NCBI GenBank assembly: GCA_947652115.1
Contig: OX393570.1
Location: forward strand, 14,634,464 to 14,698,463
Length of the DNA: 64,000 nucleotides
Direction: 5' to 3'
DNA from: Blastomussa wellsi
Lineage: Eukaryota > Cnidaria > Anthozoa > Scleractinia > Plerogyridae
A program made the translations under genes and the position numbers. Position 1 is the first letter of the stretch. Each line of letters starts with the position of its first letter. The notes beneath the pieces are model-generated. The model had not been told where the DNA came from, made no database searches, and saw nothing but the letters and a program-made list of their open reading frames with translations. Of the stretch, positions 1-61,263 are shown piece after piece.

Positions 1-1834
1 TAGAATGTTATGTTCAGTTCTTATGTCTTTCTTGTCTCTGAAATCAATGGTCACAATATTAACCTTTCATGTACACATGTTGCAATAATGTCTAGTACAA
101 TTATATCATGCATTTTGTATGGTTAGTCTTTTAAATATCTCTATTCATGTCTCATTCAAGGCTGATGGGCCCCTTTTCAGCGGTACACAATTTACCATTG
201 TCCTAAACCCAGACATCTCTCTACCTATAAAGAGTGCTAGCTTGAACTTTGGTAAAAATTCACTTGTTATTTGTGACTGTTAGTTAGACTTTGAAATTGT
301 AAATCCCACCCTTTCTTAGCCTGTGTAGCCGGCAGGATTTGAGGGTGCGAGCTACTCACTCAGCATTCCCGGGCAAAGCCCACGAGGTCAAGCGGCTTCG
401 CCGCGCGATTGGAAATTTCCCACCTGCCTCATTGCTTATGGGTTTTGCTAGCCGCCTACTTTTATCGCCTTCAGCAAACTAATTAAATAAGCCAATCAGA
501 GAGCGAGGTGTAATGTGTTTATTGGCAGGTTTGTGTAGAGCGAACAAACCTCAAAACTGCAAACTAATTACTAATCCTACGTTCGTGACATTAATTCGGT
601 CTTCCGACCCTTTTTTTGCTTTCTATTTATTTGTGATAGCACTATTTGGAGGCGTTTTAAGTTAACCACAATGTGTAGAGGTCATAGGACTTTGCAGGTT
701 TGCTCGGTTTCCCACGGTTCCTGACAGTTTCCTGTAGCTGTTAGTAGAATTTGACACCTTAGTAATTTGCATATGTTTTGTCCGTGCGTTTTGTTTTGGC
801 TCGTTACTACATTCACGATATGTTTAGCTCTCAAAATGTTAGCTCTGGAAAGGCCAGAACTGAAATTTTCCGCGAAGTTTATAACAACTTGCATTGAATA
901 TTTGCGATAACCGGGTGAATGCATAATTCCAAAAAACCCAGCCATTAGGGCAGGCGGGATTTCAACTCGACTCCTCACCAATCTCTCCACGGCTTTGCCG
1001 CTCTGACGAAGGCCTCGATACTAAAAAATTGATATAAATTAGCCTGCGTGGCAGGCGTCCGAACGGGAGGGAGATTATTGATTTTGATTGATTTTTGAGT
1101 TATTTTTTTCAAAAAAAATAATTCTTAGTCGGCGTAACGACGTATGTTGCTATTCAGTGGATGGATGGGTGGACGAGCGATGTATTTCACACCAATCAGA
1201 ATTAGGATACTGTCGATCAATAACCAATGAAATTGCCGCTTGTATGTATCGTTTAATTTTGTATCAGTATTTGTTTCGGATTCAAGGGACGGCCATCTTT
1301 ATTTTCGTATAAACTTGGCCTTATTGGGCGGTGTTGGCATGATGTCTCTATTTCCAGCACTCGGTGTTTATGTAGCTCTGGTGTACAACATTGTGTGTGG
1401 GTTTTAAGCGGAAAACTGTTCGGAAATTTTCAGGGTGGTGAAGAAGGTACGAGGATGTGAAATTTTACATGCTGCGAGCAGTCTGTTTTGGCGGCTTTGG
1501 GTTGAGGGATTGTTTTTTGGTTGCGGTTAGTTGTGAATAAGAGCCATGTTGAATTTTAAAATGTTTCTGACTGAAGTAACGATAGCTTTAATTTTGGTTA
1601 AATTTAAAGTTGCGGATGTACGCAGCATCCTATTTCTCGGAGATGAGTTGTTTGAAATCAGTAGAGCTGAGAGATCAGACATGATCAGAGATGTGCTTCA
1701 GGACATAGTAGAAGTATCATATTACAAATAAACAAAAGTATCGTGTTACCGCTGTCAAGAATCACGTTTGGTGTTGCATTCTGCACTGTCCTTTGAGTCT
1801 CTGAGTTTTTCATTTTCAGGTAGAAATAGCTTTG
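1..1834. other. No gene seen; dispersed GC-rich repeat motifs
   Basis: Short open frames only, none with a recognisable domain. Related AGCCTG-x4-GC-x-GGC motifs occur at about 319 and 1041 and look like ends of a dispersed repeat. Confidence 0.4.
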
Positions 1835-2571
1835 TTACAGCGGTTACCAATCACACGCGCCCTCAAACAATTTTTTTCTTGTTTGAAAATTAAGTTTTGC
1901 TGGACGTCAATCATCCGTGTTTATGTCTTGAATAATTGCATGTACCAGTTTCGATTTGCTCTTTTATCGCCAAACACAACAACAAGACGACAATATTCTA
2001 ACCTTTTGTGAACTATTTCCCTGATTTGATGAGTATTTCAAAACAGCGTCTCTGAACATTTAAGCAATAGGCCATAACTCGAATTCCACAGAGCAAGCAA
2101 ATATGAATAAATACAAAATTTCTTTCAAGCTAGAGCGTAATATTGTGACAAAACAAAAAGCCGGCCGCTAAAAAGCGACTGCTCTCGCCAAAGCATCATG
2201 CCAAATACTTATGGAAACCAAATATTTTCGAAGTGGTTCATTCGAAGAATGAAAGTATCTATCTTGCTTATTGCAGCTATATAACACGACTGTGTCGACA
2301 ACAAATTACCTGAATATCGACTCGTTTCATGAAATTCGTGCGTTACGCATGGTCATTTTTCTTTTTTGCAATTTCACCGACAATATTCAGGACTTGAGTG
2401 CTGTTTCTCTTTCCAAAGGGTGAAAAACAGCTGCCGGAAAGCCGAATGTCACTCCACGGCTTGAATGAAACCTACTACTGTCATGGAAACAGATGATTGA
2501 CGTCCATCGAAACTCATTTTTCAGAAAAAAAAACATCATTGGAGGGCGCGTGTGATCGGTAACAGCTGTAA
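1835..2571. repeat. Inverted-repeat (MITE-like) element, about 740 bp
   Basis: The left arm (TTACAGCGGTTACC, then ATCACACGCGCCCTC and GGACGTCAATCATC, to about 1930) is matched in reverse complement by the right arm (about 2475-2571). No clear target-site duplication and no coding frame. Confidence 0.7.
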
Positions 2572-3552
2572 TTAGAATTGGCATTTAGTCACAACAAGCG
2601 GTAGGTGGGTATGTCTTCACAACATTGTAATGTCGTGTAGTAATGAGTAGTGTTAAAGAAGAGAGTTTAAAAGGATTGATATTTTCTAAAGATTTGTGGT
2701 ATGGAATCCCTCAAATCGCTTTACTGTATGGAATCCCTCAATCACTTTACTGCGCATGTCATTCCATTTTTATCAAACAATTTCTGATTACTGCAGTTTT
2801 TACAGATATATTATTCATGGTCGACAGGAAAGTTTCGTCGTGAATGAATTCGTTAGTCAAACATATTTTGCGTTGTGCTCATTTACTTAAAATGCACACG
2901 CCGTCAGCAAAAGGCCCAACACTAAATTGGTCATTGAGCGTTCGTTTTGGACGGGCTAGTTTTGCTGACCAAAAAAAATTCCCAATACGTCCATATCAAA
3001 ACGGAAAAAATAACTCTCGCACGCATTGCGTGCCTATGTTTGTAATTAGCTATTGATTTCAAAAAAGTAGATGACAATCATTTAGATTCACTTTTGTCAA
3101 GACAAGGTTGTTCCTCGCTAGAATGAATCCCAACTCACTTGAGCTAATAAACAGCAGCCCACGTAAATGCAATTTACATCCCATTAACAACACCGCTGAC
3201 CACACTGGATTACACTGATTACAGAACAGTGCACAGAGTAGAGTGCCACAAGACTGCTGGGCTGGAATATTCAGCTGATTATATTGCATGTCAATGAAGG
3301 AAGAAAATTAGAAAAAGTAGCTAACATTAGACTGCATAGAAAGGTCAAAGTCGATTAGAAGGTAAGCATGAGAGAAAGTTTTGACATCCCCCTAAGGGGC
3401 AACTTTCACCTTTTTATTCGAGATGGCCTTTAATGTTTGGCGCACGTTTTTCGATTTTCATCAACATGTTAAAAAAGTTTGCTATTACTATAGATCAATC
3501 GATTAGATTTCCTATGATTGATTTCTATTGATTAGATATGCCCTGAGATATA
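2572..3552. other. No gene seen
   Basis: Only short overlapping frames. A small direct repeat of TATGGAATCCCTCAA occurs at about 2699 and 2729. Confidence 0.4.
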
Positions 3553-3705
3553 TAGACCCTATGCATAAATGGCTGCTAATTTAAAATTCTTTTTTAGCCT
3601 CACTAACTTTGTTTTAGTGAAAAAAATTAGTTTTGACTAACTAGCTCAAAAACAAGGTTTGTAAAGAATTTTAAATTGGCAGCCATTTATGCATAGGGTC
3701 CATAT
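3553..3705. repeat. Palindromic MITE, about 150 bp
   Basis: Starts GACCCTATGCATAAATGGCT and ends in its reverse complement. Arms are about 37 bp and nearly perfect, with an AT-rich loop. It lies about 230 bp upstream of the CDCA7-like start codon. Confidence 0.85.
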
Positions 3706-3934
3706 AATTTGTGTCCAGGCCCAAGTGTGTGACATTTTAGTATGTGGGTACACTTAAGAAACCATATTTGAAGGGCCTATCTTAGCGACCAACCGCTGAC
3801 TGTGGAGCCCGTGGACTCGGAAGGCTTGAACCACATGATCAGTTTTGGCGCCACTTTCACACGGAAAAGAAGCGTTGCTTCGTTAAGTTGTTGTCAGTGT
3901 GTAGTCGGGGTTCTGTTTTAATTTTAATTTAAAT

Positions 3935-4726
3935 ATGCCTCCTATATTTGAAGAAAGTGAATACGAGAAGCAGCGACGTATTAGCATTGCAGAAAACCAA
4001 GCTATGATTACCAGTCTGTTTCCTAAAGATCTCCTGCCTTCGTCTCTGAAATTGTCTCCGAAGCCCTCGAGCAGAAATCATGTGAAGCGAAGCAGCGAGC
4101 GAAGACGATCAGAAATTTTGATACCAAAAAGACACCTTCCGAAACGAAAGTGTAGATCTTTCGTCAGGAAATGCGAGTCACAAAACGAAGATGTAGACCA
4201 AGGAGAAGTGGAAGAAAATGTTGTTTCGCCGAATGCCCTGGTAATCAAGTTATGGAATTGGCCCTCGCGCAAACGCAGTGTGCAAAGTTCATCCGGCAGC
4301 GAAGATTCAGACGGCTCCCCGAAAAGAAAACGACGTGCTCCAAACCTCCCGCCCAAGTTACCCGTTGAAATCACCGAAGAAGACTTGATCCTGGTAGCAG
4401 AGCGGGTAGCCGACAAGAATTATGATGCACAGAACGGTACAACATGTCACCAATGTCGTCAGAAGACCGATGATCTGAAGACAGCATGTCGGAGCCCGAG
4501 CTGTTTTGGAGTGCGGGGACAATTTTGCGGACCTTGCCTGAGAAATCGGTATGGAGAGGACGCCAAGAAGGCTCTGATGGACCCCGAATGGCACTGCCCT
4601 CCGTGCCGAGGAATCTGTAATTGCAGCTTTTGCATGAAGAAAAGAGGTCGCCGATGCACAGGAATCATGATCCATTTGGCCAAGGAACGTGGATTTAATA
4701 ACGTCAAGTCTTTCTTAGGTGACTGA
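3935..4726 (+). CDS. CDCA7: CDCA7-like zinc-finger protein (zf-4CXXC_R1), single open exon
   Basis: 263-aa open frame starting at an ATG. The N-terminus has a charged YEKQRRISIAENQA segment like that of CDCA7/CDCA7L. The middle is Ser/Arg/Lys-rich with probable nuclear signals (PKRKRR near residue 130). The C-terminal third is a cysteine-rich finger with Cys at about 171, 174, 185, 190, 198, 201, 221, 224, 228, 230, 233 and 241, including CHQCRQK, VRGQFCGPCLRNRYGED and CPPCRGICNCSFC, which are diagnostic of CDCA7. In vertebrates CDCA7 recruits the remodeller HELLS to hemimethylated DNA, and ICF-syndrome mutations fall in this finger; the corresponding Arg and Gly residues look intact here. 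It is shorter than vertebrate CDCA7 (about 370 aa) and has no intron inside the frame. A GTGACT donor-like site directly after the FL codons (about 4718) leaves open a further 3' exon. Family call is strong; exact 3' end is less sure. Confidence 0.9.
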   Translation: MPPIFEESEYEKQRRISIAENQAMITSLFPKDLLPSSLKLSPKPSSRNHVKRSSERRRSEILIPKRHLPKRKCRSFVRKCESQNEDVDQGEVEENVVSPNALVIKLWNWPSRKRSVQSSSGSEDSDGSPKRKRRAPNLPPKLPVEITEEDLILVAERVADKNYDAQNGTTCHQCRQKTDDLKTACRSPSCFGVRGQFCGPCLRNRYGEDAKKALMDPEWHCPPCRGICNCSFCMKKRGRRCTGIMIHLAKERGFNNVKSFLGD

Positions 4727-4809
4727 CATTCAATTAAGCTGCAAAATTCTTTTAAAGTCAAACTTGTGTGTTGTATGTAGTTTTTATTGACATCTTTATA
4801 GCCAAATAC

Positions 4810-5318
4810 AGTCCATTCCGAAATTGCGCAGGGAACTGGGGCGAGTTTTCAACAGTTAATCAATCGCTAATTTGACACCACCACACAAAATATGACGTTG
4901 AAATTGGTCATCTTACCAAGTTTGAAGTTTTTAGGTTGAAAAGAGACCAAGCTGTGGACTGTGAAACATGGCTCATGATTTCCGCGATACTCTTAAACAT
5001 GGGCAATCATAGTGATTTTATTCTCAGCTTCTTTCAAATAGTAGTTCCATGACGGCATTTTACAGTTGTCACAAAATTATGTGATAAAAATTTTAAGGGT
5101 TTGTATGGTTTAGGGGGACGCTATGTCAAAATTACAGATGTTTGTGTGGATTTTAAACCATGTTTCAAAGTCCGAAACTTGGTCTCTTTTCAACCTAAAA
5201 ACTTCAAACTTGGTCAGATGACCAATTTCAATGTGTTTTTTTGTGTGGTGGTGTCAATTTATTGATTGCTTACAAGTTGTATCTCGCCCCAGTTCCCTGT
5301 GCAATTTCGGAATGGCCT
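4810..5318. repeat. Inverted-repeat MITE directly 3' of CDCA7
   Basis: Arms 4810-4970 and 5158-5318 are reverse complements over about 160 bp, with outer ends CCATTCCGAAATTGC. It starts about 80 bp after the CDCA7 stop, so it may supply part of the 3' UTR. Confidence 0.85.
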
Positions 5319-7912
5319 ATTGTTTTTACTCCTAGTAGTGCGCTGACAGTTGCTGCTTTGGAGGATGTAATCTGCAGGTCAGAAGTTCATCCATTTAGCG
5401 TGAAACGAATTTACCGCTTTCTTTTTGTTTTAAAATTAGACTGGCTTTTGTAATTTCCTCAAGTGTACTTGAAGTTTAGCATAGACTAAAATGAACAGTG
5501 AGTGAACTGTTTTTCTAAGGCTTTATTGATATGGAGAAAGATAACTACCATCAGGTGTTCTTATTTTTTGCGCTGGGAGGAAGAAAAAAGAACACCTGAT
5601 ACATTTATTTGAAGTTTCGTCTGCTTCCCCCGCCCCCCCCCCCCCAAGAATGTCAGCAATTCAATTTGATAAGTGATGTTCTTGGTCGACAGAAATTTGA
5701 TTGAATAATCATTGCTCAAATTAGAAAAAAAGTCTAGGTTGTCCTTATGAAAAATGCCAGACAATCTTGGGAAACAAGCCCTTTATTTTTCATAAAAATT
5801 GGTTGCCCAAACGAAGCTTTAGTTGTCTTGAGCATCCAGGCAACTGCTAATTTCGAGCACTGTGAGTACATGGACTTAATAAATTAATTCCTTATGGTGT
5901 TTGGTATGTAGAGTCAAGGTCATGATAATTTAACAGCTCTTTCTGTTGAAGCCCCAATAATTAACCATCTTGATAATAATTAGTTACCCTTGCGTATATT
6001 ACAATTATCTTATAAATATAACAAGTTGCTTTTGTGATGAATGTTGTAACACCAGCTATAAAACCTAATTGAAATAACTCAAACAGAACTTGAAACAATT
6101 GTTCGCAATTGGAAATGAATCATAGCTGATTTTTGGCTTTGAGGAGTTTTCATATCTACACTTGGGACCAAACCTGAGTTGGGTTTCAATTCATTTTATT
6201 AAGGCCGGTTCACTCACTGTCAGTGAAGTCCATGGTGAGTCAAAGCCATTGGTGCTCGTGGAGAGCTGTAATTTTTCATCAGCAAAACTAAAGCTGTCAA
6301 ATCCCTTCCATGCTGACATGAAACCTGCAACCTGCATATAACACCCTCTGTTTAATTTATATATGACCTGAATCAAATTAGCTTGAAATAAAATGTTGTA
6401 AACCATATTCTTTTACCAGTATTTGTGCTAAGGATTTATTTTGTAATTAAAGTTGCAAGTTTTAGTTATTTTTAAAGTAACTACTGGTAATAAATATTTT
6501 AATCAAAACAAGTTAGCCTCTGTTAGGTTTATGAATGGTCCTAAGTTGCAACCACTGGTCTCGTTTATACCAACTCTTGGATTATCTGGGATACATAATT
6601 ATTCTCCCAGTCTCCTGTATGTGTCATCAATTTCCCAGATACAAAGAAGAATGCTTGAAATACGAGTTTTACTCTAACTCGGGCAGATTTTGGAAGGAAA
6701 TTTGAAATAATTATGTGATACATTTTTGTAGATGAATTGGCAGAGCTCTATGTTTAATTCTGTTTTGAATACTAAGAAGTATCTTGGTGCAAAAATGGTG
6801 GTCTCTCGGATTTCGGATTTCAATTTTTTTAGGTTGGCAGCTCTGTGGTCTGTGGGGGAGGAGCTGATTATTTGCATCCATTGCTTAATTTTGTCCTTAT
6901 TGCCAAAGACTGAGCAGCTCCTTTTTTCTTATTTTGTTGAGCATGATGCAAATAAATAATGAGGGTTAAGGGGAGCCCTATGCACACTGCAGAGACATTC
7001 GATTGTAGAAATAATGCATCATGGTGATTAAAATTCCATATTCACATGTCACAGAAATTTACTTCACAAAAGGACAGTGCATGCTTGTAATTTTTCAGAC
7101 TTTTCACCACAAAATGTAATGTTCAGGTCTTATGCTGGCTTAGATGTGAAAATTTAGACAGCGGTCAGTGCTGATTTCATGAATTCAGTAGTTTTCCCAG
7201 CTCTTGTGAAACATGAAAAAATGCCAGTGTATCCTGACGGTACACATCACCAAAAAATAGTCCACACTGCCACGGTTGTGAATTAGCAGGTGAGTGTGAA
7301 AACTCTTTGGCAAGTGCAAACCACAAATCGCTCACCAAGTTTGACAAGTGCGATTTTCATATCTGGAATATATTATTCCAAACAAGAAAAGTGTTTGGAA
7401 CATTGAAATCACAGGCAATTTTTCGGTTTAAAAATTATAGCTTCAGTTAAAGCCTTGCCAAAGTGACACAATCGAAAAACAAATAATCTGAGGCTTATGC
7501 GAGACTCACACTTTTCCTGTGGCTTCAAAAGATGGACCAGTAACATTTCCCGTTGTTTCCTTGCACTGAAGCCGAGTCATCCCAAATGCAATATACAATG
7601 CTTGGTGTGAATCATAAGGTCAAGGTCTGTTTTGTTAAAACATGCTTTCAATTTAGAGATGTCTGTTCTCTATCTAATATCTGTATAATTAACTTTTAAA
7701 AGGTTTTTCCAAGTGCAGTTCAGCTGGAATATTTGTTTCCTGGTTATTACATTTTATACTATTCTCATACAAGCACGAAGCAAAACAATTAAAAGCAACA
7801 ACACATGTAAATGATCTGTCTAAGAATTTTATTGCACCAGCACTGAGCTCATAATCTGTGATGATGTCATGGTCTAAATCTGGCTCTGCAATTTGGACAT
7901 GCATGAGCATGA
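5319..7912. other. No gene recognised
   Basis: A poly-C tract lies near 5632-5645. The missing first exon(s) of the KAT7-like gene could lie here, but no ATG exon with a phase 0 donor could be picked out. Confidence 0.35.
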
Positions 7913-8702
7913 ATGACTTGAGCGATTTGCATATTTATAAGGATTTGTATGGGGAAAGATGTAAAGCCGAAAAGATGAAAAATTAACCGTTGAATTACAG
8001 TAAAACCCGCTCACCTGAACTCCTGTGCTTCTTTCTTTGTGTGCTATGTGGTTTTTTAACTGATTTGGAGTGATTTAGTGCAGTTTTAGTTCTCAACGGT
8101 TCTTCTCTATATATACCTTTCCAAGATGGGGCACTCGGGCTCTAAGTACGACCAAATCCACTGAAGGAAAGCGGCCATAAATTCCTTCCAAATGTTCTGA
8201 TCACCTCAAAACTCCATGTGACCCCCGGGAGATAGTTGCCAAACACATCTGTGCCTTTCGAGGACCATCGGCACAGGAATGGAATTATTTCTCCCCGATA
8301 TCCACAATCTCTTGCGTTGAGCTTCACAAAAAGCACCTTGAGTCATTAAGTCTGTGCACAGTCCTCGGATGTGTTTGTTGACTATCTCCCGAGGGCCACA
8401 TGAAGTTTTGAGGCGATCGGAGCATTTGGAAGGAATTTATGGCCGTTTTCCTTCAGTGGTTTGGTTGCAGTTCGAGCTTGAGTGCCCCACCTTGGATAGG
8501 TATATTTAGAGAAGAAACCGTTGGAAGTAAAACTACACTAAATCGCTCCAAATCAGTTAAAAAACCATACAGCACACAAAGAAAACAATGCAGGAGTTCA
8601 GGTGAGTGGTTTGTACTGTAATTCAACAGTTAATTTTTCGTTTTTTCTTCTTTATTGCTTTCCCCATACAAATCCTTATAAAATGCAAATCGCTCGAGTC
8701 AC
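7913..8702. repeat. Long inverted repeat, about 790 bp
   Basis: Arms of about 300 bp (7913-8250 and 8385-8702) diverge by several percent. Outer ends are TGACTTGAGCGATTTGCA and its complement. No obvious target-site duplication. Confidence 0.82.
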
Positions 8703-8912
8703 ATAACAATGCAAGGATCAACGTAAGAGCTGCTCATATATCGAGTGTGGGCTACCTGTGGGTATCCCTACACACTTTATACTGTAAATATGATTTATTA
8801 ATCATTATATGATAACCAAATCAATGCATGTGCTATGATTGGTCAATCAGCTATGGTTTATTGTGCCAGTAAACTCATGGAAAAATCACACATTTTCTGA
8901 ATTATTGTATAA

Positions 8913-9100
8913 AAGCAATAGGCCACAAGTTACTACCATTGTTTAAAGGCTGATAAACTGCTTGGGATGTTGGTAGAACACTAAAAGAATTTGTAAATCA
9001 CTCGCCTGCAGCTTGTGATTTACAAATGCTTCTCGTGTTCTACCAACATCCCACATGGTTTATAAGCCTATAGACCATAGTAACTTGTGGTCTATTGCTT
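8913..9100. repeat. Palindromic MITE, about 190 bp
   Basis: AGCAATAGGCCACAAGTTACT at the left is mirrored at the right end. The inner arm TGTTGGTAGAACAC is mirrored near 9040. Confidence 0.85.
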
Positions 9101-9704
9101 AATTATACATCATGGCCGAGTAGGGGTATGGGTCTGGAACTAAGGTAAATTATGAATCATCCATGATTAATTAATGTAGTTGTCATGCTCCAGTGGTACT
9201 CGAATATTGGTGTACCAAAGTTTACAGAGAGACCTTACAACAATATTTATCAACTGCCCACAATAACTAAGAATAAAAATACTGAGCTATAGAAACTGAA
9301 AAATCAAATTCTGTTTATTATTATTTAGCAAATTATTGCAGTATTTAGCAAAGGCAATTAAATGAACATTGTTTTACTGAGAAAAATTCTAACATTATCC
9401 TTGAAACCATGAATTCAGATATCACTTATAAAAGATAATTGTGGCCTTAAAACACTGCATGCTTAAAACATACTGAATCCCTGTTGATTGAATATGCGTG
9501 CCTATTTCACGAAACATACATCAAATTGCTCCTTGACATATTCTATACATCCACTTTTTGAATTGTTTTTGTGTTGCATTCTCTCTATTTTTACCAGAAC
9601 TACAAGATTTTATACAAAAACCAAGTTACCAAAACAGGCAAGCTCTTACATTTCTTTCTGTAGGTGGTTAACTTATAAGTCACTGTTTGTTTTCTGTTGT
9701 GTAG

Positions 9705-30099
<20,395 letters not shown>

Positions 30100-31666
30100 C
30101 AAGATAGGCTGAAGATTTGACAAGTATTACAAAACTAATTATTCTCGAACTCAAATGCTTGGAATGTAGTTTCCAAACCTTTCCTTAATGCAATTCCTCT
30201 GCTAGGCATACTGGATTGTCACTCTTGTATAAAGGCACATTTTCAACTGTTGGGTTTGCTGCAAGTCAGGTACAGTTGTTTACACAAATTAAAGTTATCC
30301 TCAGTTATTTTAAGATTGTCTTAAAATATAGAGAGAAGGCAATGAAAGAGAAGAGATTAAAGCCACTACATTTGATAAATCTGAGACAAGCACTCTGCAC
30401 CCTTTGACGTTATTGTCACACATACAATAACTAAATAGCCTTTACACAAGTCAAATGAAAGGTTGGAGAATGTAACTTGGATATAAGAACCATCAACCTC
30501 AACTTTTGTGCACTATTTGTTTACTTAATTTTTTATTCAGAAGATACAGCATTTGAAAATATAGCAACCTCAGTTTTATCACAAAAACTACAAGTCATCT
30601 TACACAAGCTTTATTACAATTTAATGACTACAAAATACAATAAAAAGACAAAAGAAAAAATGCCATAAGGATAGTACTGATTATTTAATAACTACAGTGT
30701 TGACCTTTAAACTTAACTTACTACAAATCATACCTCCCATTTTTTTTCCACTGCATTTTACATCATTTTTCTGATGTACAAAATTACTTGAATGGAACCA
30801 CAAAACAACAGTTTTCTAAGGTACAAAACACCAAAGTACTAACAACAAATGAATATGACTATTATTTCAGGAAGTTTACCTTATTACATGAAATTTTCAG
30901 GGCACTAATTTTCACAATTTAAAAAAATCATGAAACTGAAGTTTTTTAAATTGGTTCTTACCCGAACTTCAGTCATGAATTAGGTGCCAATATGTTCTTA
31001 GGATCTTTTCAAATTTTGGCTTTTCTTTGGGCTTGACATTCTTATAAAAAGTATTCTTATAAAAAAAAATTCTTATCAAAAACATGAACTGCGTCAAGAG
31101 AGCCATTTCATTTCTGTTGGCGTATAATAACCTCCCTTTGTTTGTCTTAGTGTTGATGTTCCTGTCTAAAGACATTTTATCGTAGTTGAAGAAATGTTTA
31201 ACGCATTATCAAGGAAATAGCCAAACTTATAATGTTAGTAAAATCGCGAAACTAAAGTGAGTTTGGTTACAGCATTTTCGCAAAATCGCCAAATTTAAAT
31301 GTCGCGAACCTCTGAAGTCGTAAAATAAATGTCTCGTAAAAATTTCCTGTAGCAAAGTGTATCTCAATTTTGTTGTCATTATTTTTTGTGTGGATGTGTT
31401 AAGCTTTCCGGCTGTATTTGTTCATGTGTTTTGGTGTTATCCCTAGATCAGTAAGCTCTCCTCTATACTAAGCCTCCCTTCCCCCACACGTAGGGAGAAA
31501 GAATTTAGCCCCAGGTAGAGGTGGAATAGAGCATGCATGGTATATAAATGTTCCAGTAGTCAGCTCACTCCATAGTTCTTTGGCCACCTTTATACCAAAT
31601 AAAAGGGTTGAAATTTACATTTGAGAGTGGTCCTAGTCAATCTTATACCATAATTATGGGTCAGTT
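30100..31666. other. KAT7 3' flank, no coding exon
   Basis: Probable KAT7 3' UTR with an AATAAA near 30640. No recognisable protein-coding exon on either strand. Confidence 0.5.
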
Positions 31667-32232
31667 GTAGGCCAAAAAGGATCATCAGGGAACTACTTTT
31701 CTGTTTTAAATCTGATGAAACCCAAACTTTGCAACAGGAAAGACAATTCAAATCCAAACAAATGTTTCTTTGTTCAATTTTAACGTTTTTTGGCAGGAGA
31801 AATGACATCATTAAACTAACAGCAAAATTTTTGTATCAACTTCTGACAAAACTGATGGATGATTTTGAACGGTTGTGTCGAGACAAATTCAAACTTGAGA
31901 AAAATAATTTAAATAGCCCAATTTGTTCAAAAGATATTAATATTTGAATTTTGAATTTTCTGCCACTGTGTTACTGCTTTTAGAAATCTGGCAAGCAAAG
32001 TCACATTTTACTATGTGTCAACATATCCATTAGTTTTGTTAGAAGTTGAAAATAAACTTTTGCTGTTAGTTTGTAATTGATGATGTCATTTCCTGCCAAA
32101 AACCATTGAAACCGAAAATAAAGAATATATCTTTGTTTGGATTTGAATTGTTGCTACATGTATCATGTGAATTTTGAGCTCCATCAGATTAAAAACACAA
32201 AAGTAGTTCCCTAATGACCATAATTGGCCAAC
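31667..32232. repeat. Inverted-repeat element between the convergent genes
   Basis: Arms of about 180 bp (AGGGAACTACTTTT, ATTCAAATCCAAACAAA, TTTTTGGCAGG, AATGACATCATTAA) mirror each other across 31667-31850 and 32050-32232. Confidence 0.82.
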
Positions 32233-32661
32233 AAATTTATAAATGTAGCATTACGTGTAAATACACAAATGTAGGTGTATTGAAAAAAAATGTAAATTTT
32301 ATGTAATTTGTTTACCATATTTGTAATTGTTGTTTGGTCCTTTGGAAGTTATGATTAGTCTGAAGCTGCAATGTGATAGTCTAAAAAAGTATCAAAATGT
32401 CTATATACACGCACTTGTGAACATGCATTTAATATACAATGTTTGGTTTCCCACACAACTATAATAAACATAATATCAGCTCCAATGTAAAAGTATCAGC
32501 TGCAATATAAAATTATCTTAGCTACTATGTAAAATTATCTTATTTTATTGTTGATTGAATGCTGGGTATTTGACGGTTCTTAACTGTTACCCCACGCATT
32601 TTAGGGTTTAGCTATCCTGTGTTTACTTTCTTATATCTTGTTTCATCTTGGACCCACATCT

Positions 32662-61174
<28,513 letters not shown>

Positions 61175-61263
61175 CTATAATCACATAACAAGGAAAAATC
61201 ATGGCTCAACACTGACTTTTCCAAAAATTTAACCAAAACTTTTTTTACTAGCCCAGCATTGAT

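Noticed and set aside
682..990. 102-codon frame on the minus strand
   Set aside because: No recognisable domain, atypical composition, and it lies in repeat-like GC-rich sequence.
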